Source: Bacteroidales bacterium UBA755 (GTDB lineage: Bacteria > Bacteroidota > Bacteroidia > Bacteroidales > UBA932). Taken from it: a stretch of DNA of 5,440 bases. The stretch is taken from assembly GCA_002297815.1 (NCBI GenBank), contig DBKH01000100.1, positions 2,768-8,207 of the forward strand, in the 5' to 3' direction. Each line of letters starts with the position of its first letter. Position 1 is the stretch's first letter. This document shows positions 1 through 5,162 of this stretch, piece after piece. Both the position numbers and the translations under genes were made by a program. The notes below the pieces were generated by a model, which worked only from the letters and a program-made list of their open reading frames with translations, did no database searches and was not told the DNA's origin.

Positions 1-251
1 CAGTAGTCGAGGTATTTCAGGAAGTGAGACTTTCCCGAACCGTAGTAACCGTCAATCCAAATTCCGACATGGTCGTAAGGCTTGTTGTTTTTGATGGCGT
101 CGAGTATGCGGAAGAGGCCGTTGATGATCTCATCGGTGAAGACATATTCCTGTATTTCAATCCGTTCTGTCTCCGGGTCGAACTTGGTGGCGCTGACGGC
201 AGGGTTGACCGCACGGTTGATGGGTTTGCTGTATAAATCTTTCAGTTTCAT
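1..251 (-). CDS. brxC: BREX P-loop ATPase BrxC (PglY family), N-terminal 83 codons only
   Basis: This is the start of BrxC, the large ATPase of BREX phage defence, which works with the PglX methylase and PglZ to mark host DNA and block phage replication. The protein begins MKLKDLYSKPINRAVNPAVS, which resembles the usual BrxC opening (a short amphipathic stretch, then KPINR). An acidic region with EIQEYVFTDEI follows at about residues 32-42. The Walker A motif GYYGSGKS is at residues 68-75, preceded by GIWID and followed by HFLKYL, the BrxC signature context. Family members are usually around 1,200 residues, so more than 90% lies beyond the window edge; the truncation is an artefact of the window. 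The ATG at 251 is 3 nt after the brxB stop, which supports the start and suggests translational coupling. The ATPase class is certain. BrxC rather than another P-loop protein follows from the motif context and from brxA-brxB upstream. Confidence 0.93.
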   Translation of the reverse strand, partial: MKLKDLYSKPINRAVNPAVSATKFDPETERIEIQEYVFTDEIINGLFRILDAIKNNKPYDHVGIWIDGYYGSGKSHFLKYLDY

Positions 252-254
252 ACG

Positions 255-866
255 TTATTCATTGATTAATAGTGTCGCGCGATAGGTGTGGTTGTCGGGA
301 AGCGTGTCGAACAATCTGAACGAATTGCCATCTCTATGTCCTGGATAGAAGACGATGATCTTATACTTCCCTGTCTCGTTATAGTCCTCGTAGAGGGCAA
401 GGAACTCGTTGACTCTCAGGTATGGAAACATGCTGCCGACGCCATACAGGAAAACGTATGGACGGCGGTACCCATCCTTGATGGTGATGTGGTCGATGAT
501 GCGCTGGTGGATGTACCGTACAAACTCCGGTGAATGAGCGTTGCGAGTCAGTGTGTCCTGGGTGTTCCGCGCGTTGGACGGGTCGACCCGCTCTTTCTCC
601 AACTGGTACTTCAGCATGGACGGATGACGCAGGAACTTCTTCCGGTCAAGATAATGGCAGAACTCCTCAAACAGATTGAGGGTAAGCACATCGACATAGT
701 TCACGGGACGGATCAGGTTCGCCTTGAACTCTTGAATCTGCCTGCGTATGTCGTACTCTTTCTCTGCCGGGTACTGATAGATGAAGAAGTTATAGAACAA
801 GTCCCCGTTCTCCGTGTCCTGGAAACCAGGGCTGTTCAGTTTGTCATCAAGTTCTTTTATGGTCAT
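255..866 (-). CDS. brxB: BREX protein BrxB (DUF1788), complete, 203 aa
   Basis: BrxB is a small conserved component of BREX systems with no assigned enzymatic activity; it is expected in the cytoplasm. The length of 203 residues matches DUF1788 proteins (about 190-200). Family landmarks are visible. FFIYQYPAEKEYDIRRQI near residues 27-44 fits the N-terminal 'Y-P-x-E-E' segment. RPYVFLYGVGSMFPYLR at 135-151 is the most diagnostic block. FYPG is at 173-176, followed by RDGNSFRLFD, and DNHTYRA at 191-197 closes the domain. No transmembrane segment or nucleotide-binding loop is seen. The ATG at 866 lies inside the end of brxA (sequence ATGA, 4-nt overlap), so reinitiation probably sets its translation. 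The TAA stop is 3 nt before brxC. The product is intact, with no frameshift. The role inside BREX is inferred from family and context, not from any catalytic motif. Confidence 0.94.
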   Translation of the reverse strand: MTIKELDDKLNSPGFQDTENGDLFYNFFIYQYPAEKEYDIRRQIQEFKANLIRPVNYVDVLTLNLFEEFCHYLDRKKFLRHPSMLKYQLEKERVDPSNARNTQDTLTRNAHSPEFVRYIHQRIIDHITIKDGYRRPYVFLYGVGSMFPYLRVNEFLALYEDYNETGKYKIIVFYPGHRDGNSFRLFDTLPDNHTYRATLLINE

Positions 867-1489
867 ATCATAGATTTCTTAATATTCTCAATCTCGTAGG
901 GTTGCAGAAGGCATGCTTCAAGGAACCAAGGCTCCCCTTTCGTCAGGTAATACCCGAAATTGGTGCAGGAAAGAGCCTGCAAATGATTGTTAATGTCAAG
1001 CATGCCGACTTTCCGCAGGATGGTCAGATACGCTCCCGCCACCTTTCCTTTCGTGAGGTCGCTCCAAGAGTCAACGAACTCGTCCTTGGCTGAGATTTCG
1101 TTGAACTCCACCATGAGGTCATCCTTGTCAAGACTCTTCGAGACGCTGTTCCATTTGCGCATGGTGACATTCACATGGAAGTCGAAACAGATCTTGTAAG
1201 TCTTCAGTATCACATAGAAGAGGGCGACGACCTTGTCTCCGAGGCTCATAGCATTGAAGTCGTTCCAAAAGGAAGGAGGCATCGCGCGATAGCGCCGCCT
1301 TATCTCGTGAATGTTTCGCGAGCGCGCCGCCTCCGCATTGATGTGCAGCAGATTGTTGTTGATCTTTTCCTCCTTCAGAAGTTCCTCACTGTTCCGAGCC
1401 TGAAGCAAAGGCAGAAGGATAAGGGTTTCCTCGAATAGGAAGCCTCCTCCTGTCAGGGCTGCGGTGTACTGGCTGTTGTTCTTGTCCAT
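863..1489 (-). CDS. brxA: BREX protein BrxA (DUF1819), complete, 208 aa
   Basis: BrxA is the first gene of many BREX operons. It is a small, mainly helical cytoplasmic protein that the BREX literature likens to NusB and associates with nucleic-acid binding. The sequence shows the DUF1819 N-terminus, YTAALTGGGFLFEETLILLP at residues 8-27, followed by a charged helical stretch. RSRNIHEIRRRYRAMPPSFW at 57-75 is basic and a plausible nucleic-acid contact region. Hydrophobic helices (VVALFYVILKTY, 87-98) come next, then YLTILRKVGML (154-164). The length of 208 residues is typical. Start: ATG at 1489 is the first in-frame ATG of the open frame and sits about 50 nt below a good Bacteroidota promoter. 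No Shine-Dalgarno sequence precedes it. The TGA stop overlaps the brxB ATG. The family call is firm; DNA binding is knowledge of the family, not shown here. Confidence 0.92.
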   Translation of the reverse strand: MDKNNSQYTAALTGGGFLFEETLILLPLLQARNSEELLKEEKINNNLLHINAEAARSRNIHEIRRRYRAMPPSFWNDFNAMSLGDKVVALFYVILKTYKICFDFHVNVTMRKWNSVSKSLDKDDLMVEFNEISAKDEFVDSWSDLTKGKVAGAYLTILRKVGMLDINNHLQALSCTNFGYYLTKGEPWFLEACLLQPYEIENIKKSMI

Positions 1490-1510
1490 TAGCTGATGTG
1501 TCAGGTTTGT

Positions 1511-1543
1511 CCGTCTCTTCGAGGCCTCCAGTGGTCTCTACGG
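1511..1543 (-). promoter_or_regulatory. Palindrome-rich leader of the BREX operon, possible operator or leader hairpin
   Basis: Between the predicted transcription start and brxA the leader holds an inverted pair CCGT (1511-1514) and ACGG (1540-1543). These flank two small palindromes: the perfect 8-mer GAGGCCTC (1521-1528) and CCAGTGG (1528-1534), symmetrical about one base. CTCT is also repeated directly just inside each arm. Such clustered dyads could bind a regulator or fold in the leader RNA. Each piece is short and could be chance. No regulator gene is seen beside it, so function is inference only. Confidence 0.3.
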
Positions 1544-1549
1544 TTTACA

Positions 1550-1580
1550 CAAAAGTAATGAATTAATTCGAGACAGCAAT
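1550..1580 (-). promoter_or_regulatory. Bacteroidota-type sigma promoter for the brxABC operon
   Basis: On the minus strand, TACTTTTG (1557..1550) matches the Bacteroidota -7 consensus TAnnTTTG at every fixed position. Exactly 19 bp upstream is ATTG (1580..1577), which matches three of four bases of the -33 element TTTG. The 19-bp spacing is the canonical one. Transcription should begin near 1543, giving a leader of about 53 nt before the brxA ATG. The element lies in the 121-bp gap after the exported-protein gene, so the BREX genes appear to have their own promoter. I saw no clear terminator for the upstream gene in this gap, so read-through is also possible. Confidence 0.72.
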
Positions 1581-1610
1581 CAGAAAGAAGCGTAATTATC
1601 AACCGAAAGT

Positions 1611-2828
1611 TCAGAGGATTCCGCGGATGAAATCATTGATGTCGGAGGAAGGGATGCCGAGGGTTTTGAATATGTCAGCGTAGCTTCCGCATTCAAGCAG
1701 GCGGCGGACCATTCCGTGGCCGTTTTGGGTCAGGGAATATTCGACAATGGCGGCACCGATCAGGCCTTCAAGAGGGACAACTGCGGCTGTCACGCCATCC
1801 TTTCCGGCCACCGGAATGGCAAGATCGTAGAAATTGTCATCATCGGAAAGATCGAGTTCCTTCTTTCCGGCAAGGTAACGTCTGAGCGAGGCTTTAATGT
1901 CTGAATATGACAGGTCCATGTACCCGCCATGATAGGCCGCGACGCCTTCCTGAATCATCGGCAACGCTTTCGGCCATGCTGAGCGGAGAAGCAGAAGGGC
2001 GACATCGCGCCTGTCATCCCAATAGTTTGACAGAATGATGTCCGAGCCGAAAGTCCTACCATAGAACGCTCTGTCAGAAGCCTTTCCGGAAGCCGAACTC
2101 ATCAGAGGATTTGAATATGCGTTGAACAGCATGCCGGACAGGCGTTCGCACTGGTCAATGGACGGAGCCACCACATAACGGATCGGGCCGGAGAAATCGG
2201 GAGCATATTCATTGATGAAAGTTCTGGCAAAGGCAGACAGTCGTGAAGCGGTGCGCTTGGGGACTTTACTGTCAGAAAAGCTGTAATATTCAATGCCTTT
2301 GAAACTGGTTTTCGCCAAGGCAGGGAGTTCCGCGTCAAGCCAGTTGCACAGGCGGAACGGATTGTCTTTGCCTCCGTTGCCGGGAGCGACAGCCTTCGCG
2401 CAGACACGGAAGACGGTTTCCATCCATCCTTCGTAGTCTTCGCCGGGGAGTTTGCTGAACGTGGCGGCTATCAGTTCGTAGGCTCCGTTGCCAAGTTTCC
2501 GGATGTCCAGAACGCGGTTCTCACGGAAAGAGGAATAGAGCAGATTCCCGTCATCAAACTCCTGAAGGTAGTCAGGTGAGCCGTTCACCCAGTACGAACG
2601 TCTGCCGAACTCGTCAACGGAAGAGGTGAAAGATTCCACGTAGCCTTTCCAGAGTTCGGCCACCATACGCACTGAGTCCTTTTCAGCCTTGGTGATATAT
2701 TCCAGATCAATCTTATACGGACGCAGTCCGGGAATCTGGGCGCTGCGTGTCACCTCCTGGGCGACGCAGAATGACGAAGCGGCTGCCAGCAAAATCAGCG
2801 ACAGGGCTGTTATTTGAATATTCATCAT
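1611..2828 (-). CDS. Exported protein of unknown function with a degenerate gluzincin-like C-terminal half, 405 aa
   Basis: I do not recognise a named family. The N-terminus MMNIQITALSLILLAAASSF followed by CVAQ looks like a signal peptide with cleavage near residues 23-24. The lone Cys lies behind Phe, so a lipobox is unlikely. Residues 28-190 form a soluble domain with no motif I can name. Residues 200-405 resemble the layout of gluzincin zinc peptidases (peptidase MA type): a predicted strand IRYVVAP (216-222), then DIILSNYW (263-270), a hydrophobic helix DVALLLLRSAW (275-285), and IQEGVAAYHGG (292-302), like the 'EGxAxYxGG' element that supplies the third zinc ligand. A helical tail LIGAAIVEYSLTQNG (356-370) and DIFKTLGI closes it. 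The helix that should carry HExxH contains no histidine, so catalysis is unlikely. Start: ATG at 2828, with a second ATG at 2825; a TTG at 2831 extends the frame by one codon but is less likely. It follows the peptidase gene by 45 nt and is probably co-transcribed with it. Confidence 0.8.
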   Translation of the reverse strand: MMNIQITALSLILLAAASSFCVAQEVTRSAQIPGLRPYKIDLEYITKAEKDSVRMVAELWKGYVESFTSSVDEFGRRSYWVNGSPDYLQEFDDGNLLYSSFRENRVLDIRKLGNGAYELIAATFSKLPGEDYEGWMETVFRVCAKAVAPGNGGKDNPFRLCNWLDAELPALAKTSFKGIEYYSFSDSKVPKRTASRLSAFARTFINEYAPDFSGPIRYVVAPSIDQCERLSGMLFNAYSNPLMSSASGKASDRAFYGRTFGSDIILSNYWDDRRDVALLLLRSAWPKALPMIQEGVAAYHGGYMDLSYSDIKASLRRYLAGKKELDLSDDDNFYDLAIPVAGKDGVTAAVVPLEGLIGAAIVEYSLTQNGHGMVRRLLECGSYADIFKTLGIPSSDINDFIRGIL

Positions 2829-2845
2829 CAAATATTGTCTATTAT

Positions 2846-2873
2846 GTCACTTCGACAAGCTCAGTGACCGAAG
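2846..2873. repeat. REP-like palindromic element between the peptidase and exported-protein genes
   Basis: GTCACT (2846-2851) and AGTGAC (2863-2868) form a perfect 6-bp inverted pair around the core TCGACAAGCTC. An alternative stem is CTTCG (2850-2854) with CGAAG (2869-2873). The core CTTCGACAAGCTCAG resembles the 'TTCGACAAGCTCAG' repetitive extragenic palindromes that recur in many bacterial genomes; that resemblance is from memory. The element ends directly at the TAG stop of the peptidase gene and fills most of the 45-nt gap. It could act as a 3' mRNA-stabilising or attenuating hairpin that lowers expression of the downstream gene. Only one clear copy lies in this window. Confidence 0.55.
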
Positions 2874-5003
2874 CTACTCCCCTTTAAGGTACTTGAGCCA
2901 GAACGCTCGGTTGGCCTCGCCAAAATGCCGGCCTTGGTAGCCTCGGTAGCCGTGCATCCCGTCCGGATAGATCATCAGCTCGAACTTCTTGCCAGCCTTC
3001 TGAAGTGCGTCCACCAACAGCAATGTGTTCTGGAAGTGCACGTTGTCGTCACCGGTTCCGTGGGTGATTTTAAGCATCACGGAGCCATCGTAGTTCTTCT
3101 CCGTAACCGGATAATTGGCCGCACTGGCAATTGCCTTGGTTGAAGCATAACCTTCCGGATTGTTGGCCGGGGTGTCCATGAACCGCTCCGTGTAGTGAGT
3201 GTCGTAAAGAGCCCAGTCATAGACTCCACCACCAGCGATTCCATAGTGGAATGCGTCAGGATGGTTCATCACTAGAAGCGCTGTCATCGTGCCACCGAAC
3301 GAGAAGCCCTCGACACCGATCTTGTCGCCCTGCACGTACGGAAGCGCCTTGAGATACTCAGCCCACTCCACAAAGTCCAGCACCTCCCGCTCGTCCAGAC
3401 GCCTGTAGATCTGATCCAGACCTTTGCGGCCGTTATGACCGGAAGCGCGGCAATCCGCGACAACCTCGATGATTCCGTTCTCCGCATACCATTGGTAATA
3501 TGCCGGGCTGCGGAACCTGTCAATCACCTGCGGGGAATCCGGACCACCGTAGATGTCCACGTGAACCGGATATTTCTTGGCCGCATCGAAATCCTTAGGA
3601 TAGACAATCATCGCCGGCAGTTCAAATCCGTCCTTGGTCGTCATGGTAATATGCTCAGGCAAAGCGTAATTCGAGGCATCGAAGTCTTCACTTGCCATGT
3701 CAGCGACCTTAAAGGACTTAGCAGCCTTCTTCAAATCATAGATCCAAACCTGATTAGGAGTCCTGGAATTGCTGGTCGAAGCAATTGCGTACCTCTGGTC
3801 CGGAGAGACCTGCACAGAAGTGACGTGCATGGCCGGATCCGAGATATTCCTGACCACCCCTTTGCAGACTGAATATAATCCGCCGCGCACGCGAGAGTCT
3901 CGTTCCGCTACGAACAGCACCTCAGAAGAACTTCCGTCGAACCCTTTGACCGCCTTGCCTTCCTTCACATCGACAAGCGACATCCGCCAGTTCTCCCCAT
4001 CCGTCAACCTCTTCAGGACCGAACCGTCATAGGAGAGGTAATATATTTGCTGCCAATCAGTTTCAAACGAGCGAACCATGTAGATTCCGTCCCGCCCGAA
4101 CAGCATCCCGTCGATCCAGTCGAGCCATGTCTTGTAGGACTCGTGGTAGATGTGCTTCTTCGTCCCGTCAACCGGTGACACGGCATAAAGGTCAAGAGTG
4201 TTCTGCGTCCTCGGTTCTCTTTGAATATAAAAAGCCTCGCTGTCGGCCCCCCAGAAGGGAGTCCCGAAATACTGGTCGTCATTCTCATCGAAATTCGCCC
4301 ATGCGGTCTCGCCATTCTGAACATTCACGATCCCGATGCGAACCTTAGGGTTGTTGTCGCCGCACTTCGGGTAGCGTGTCATGCGGACCGAACCTCCCGT
4401 CGGAGAGACGTTCGGCAATGCGACAGCCGCCCCAGCGTTCTGTGAATATGCCAACCCCATCCCCGAACGGTCAGCGTCCTCGGCGAACGGTGAATATATC
4501 GGGAAGACCGGAACCTCCGAATTATCAAAGCGGTAGAAGCCGATCTTATGCGAATCAGGTGACCACCAAAAAGCGCAGTAATGGGTAGGACGCCCCAGAA
4601 TCTCCTCGTAATACACCCATGAGGAGTACCCATTCAAAATCACATCCGACCCGTCGAAGGTCAGCTGGGTCTCCCCTTTCGTCGCGATGTCAACCACCCA
4701 AAGGTTGTTGTCCCTCGTGAAGGCCATCTTGGTGGAGTCCGGTGAATATGTCAGATTGACCGCCCCCTCAGGCCTGAACGGGAAGTCAGTAAACTTTGCC
4801 GGATAGCATATTCCCTCTGTCACTTTCCCGGTCACAGCATTGACGGAGAAGTCCTTAGCCCCCGTGAAAGAATGATCGTAAGTCAACGCCACCTCATTCT
4901 TCCCTACCCATTTCCATGCCTTTGGTACATCCTTGAAATCCTCCGCTGAAGCACTCAGGGACACAATAAAAGCCAAGGCTACAAAAAACTTTCTCATATT
5001 CAT
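2874..5003 (-). CDS. dpp4: Dipeptidyl peptidase IV, secreted serine peptidase family S9B, 709 aa
   Basis: This exported serine exopeptidase is expected to remove X-Pro (or X-Ala) dipeptides from peptide N-termini, for peptide nutrition in the periplasm or at the cell surface. MNMRKFFVALAFIVSLSASA is a signal peptide, with cleavage expected after residue 20 (ASA, then ED). Residues about 25-460 form the DPPIV_N beta-propeller, with recurrent YSPDS-like blade motifs (86-90, 170-172). The N-terminus-binding double glutamate is E133-E134 in SSWVYYEEILG. The alpha/beta-hydrolase domain covers about 465-709. Its catalytic triad is Ser568 in GFSFGG, Asp652 in HGTGDDNVHF and His684 in DGMHGY. The oxyanion Tyr485 (DIYGGP) and the substrate-pocket Tyr600 and Tyr604 (YDTHYTER) are also present. 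The length is typical of bacterial DPPIV. Oddities: GFSFGG in place of the common GWSYGG, and DCRAS in place of DGRGS near 517-521. ATG at 5003 is taken as the start; ATG at 4997 gives MRKFF and is almost as likely. Stop TAG. The DPPIV call is strong; the exact substrate preference is inferred. Confidence 0.96.
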   Translation of the reverse strand: MNMRKFFVALAFIVSLSASAEDFKDVPKAWKWVGKNEVALTYDHSFTGAKDFSVNAVTGKVTEGICYPAKFTDFPFRPEGAVNLTYSPDSTKMAFTRDNNLWVVDIATKGETQLTFDGSDVILNGYSSWVYYEEILGRPTHYCAFWWSPDSHKIGFYRFDNSEVPVFPIYSPFAEDADRSGMGLAYSQNAGAAVALPNVSPTGGSVRMTRYPKCGDNNPKVRIGIVNVQNGETAWANFDENDDQYFGTPFWGADSEAFYIQREPRTQNTLDLYAVSPVDGTKKHIYHESYKTWLDWIDGMLFGRDGIYMVRSFETDWQQIYYLSYDGSVLKRLTDGENWRMSLVDVKEGKAVKGFDGSSSEVLFVAERDSRVRGGLYSVCKGVVRNISDPAMHVTSVQVSPDQRYAIASTSNSRTPNQVWIYDLKKAAKSFKVADMASEDFDASNYALPEHITMTTKDGFELPAMIVYPKDFDAAKKYPVHVDIYGGPDSPQVIDRFRSPAYYQWYAENGIIEVVADCRASGHNGRKGLDQIYRRLDEREVLDFVEWAEYLKALPYVQGDKIGVEGFSFGGTMTALLVMNHPDAFHYGIAGGGVYDWALYDTHYTERFMDTPANNPEGYASTKAIASAANYPVTEKNYDGSVMLKITHGTGDDNVHFQNTLLLVDALQKAGKKFELMIYPDGMHGYRGYQGRHFGEANRAFWLKYLKGE

Positions 5004-5028
5004 AAATCATTATTTTCAAATCAACACC

Positions 5029-5060
5029 CCAAGTTATGGAAAATTTCCCCATTCCGCAAC
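5029..5060 (-). promoter_or_regulatory. Candidate Bacteroidota promoter for the dipeptidyl peptidase gene
   Basis: On the minus strand, TAACTTGG (5036..5029) matches five of six fixed bases of TAnnTTTG. GTTG (5060..5057) lies 20 bp upstream and matches three of four bases of the -33 TTTG element. Transcription would begin near 5022, leaving a short A/T-rich leader without a Shine-Dalgarno sequence, as is usual in Bacteroidota. Both boxes are imperfect and the -33 box lies inside a hairpin-forming sequence, so this is a candidate only. Confidence 0.4.
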
Positions 5061-5067
5061 AGCGGGG
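5047..5067 (-). other. GC hairpin in the helicase-peptidase intergenic region, possible terminator of the helicase gene
   Basis: CCGC (5054-5057) and GCGG (5062-5065) pair around a 4-nt loop. Alternatively CCCC (5047-5050) pairs with GGGG (5064-5067). Read on the minus strand, the second form is followed by AAATTTT, a weak U-tract. The palindrome GGAAA-A-TTTCC (5038-5048) adjoins and partly overlaps it. It lies 95 nt or more past the helicase stop. It could end helicase transcription, but the short stem and poor U-run make this uncertain. Confidence 0.3.
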
Positions 5068-5076
5068 TATAGCATC

Positions 5077-5162
5077 TTTGCACGAAAATAACGCAGATTT
5101 ATTTAATATTTGCATGAAATTAGTGCACATTTTATAAAAATATGCACCCAATCTATGCAAAT
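5077..5162. repeat. Three imperfect 22-nt repeats at 32-bp intervals upstream of the peptidase gene
   Basis: Copies lie at 5077-5098, 5109-5130 and 5141-5162, each start exactly 32 bp from the last, separated by 10-bp A/T-only spacers. Copies 1 and 2 agree at 17 of 22 positions, and copies 1 and 3 at 14. Each begins TTTGCA or TATGCA and ends GCAnAT, so every copy holds two (T/C)GCA cores 13 bp apart. The 32-bp period is about three helical turns, which places the copies on one face of the DNA. That suits an array of operator sites for a regulator of the peptidase gene. Iterons are another possibility, but no replication gene is near. The third copy touches the helicase stop codon. Confidence 0.55.

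Noticed and set aside
288..899. Two consecutive plus-strand open frames (288-533, 534-899)
   Set aside because: They lie opposite brxB and brxA, whose protein families are clear. They show no recognisable domain and no promoter; they are antisense shadows.
2763..2768. Lipoprotein cleavage site at the Cys near residue 21 of the exported protein
   Set aside because: The residue before Cys is Phe, which does not fit a lipobox. An ordinary signal-peptidase I site just after is more likely.
2829..2831. TTG as the start of the exported protein
   Set aside because: Two ATG codons follow immediately at 2828 and 2825. The signal peptide is unaffected, so the ATG start is preferred.
3435..3872. Plus-strand open frame of 145 codons
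   Set aside because: It is opposite the catalytic and propeller regions of the dipeptidyl peptidase. Its composition is explained by the codon pattern of that gene and no motif is visible.
4440..4760. Recurrent TGAATAT strings in the peptidase gene as a DNA repeat
   Set aside because: On the coding strand they are ATATTCA, encoding the Tyr-Ser of YSP blade motifs in the beta-propeller. Protein repetition explains them.
5077..5112. Plus-strand promoter (TTTG at 5077-5080 and AATATTTG at 5105-5112)
   Set aside because: The spacing is 24 bp rather than about 19, the -7 box is imperfect, and there is no plus-strand gene to serve.
5077..5162. Short CRISPR array
   Set aside because: The copies are only 14-17 of 22 identical, the spacers are 10-bp A/T-only runs, and no cas gene is present.
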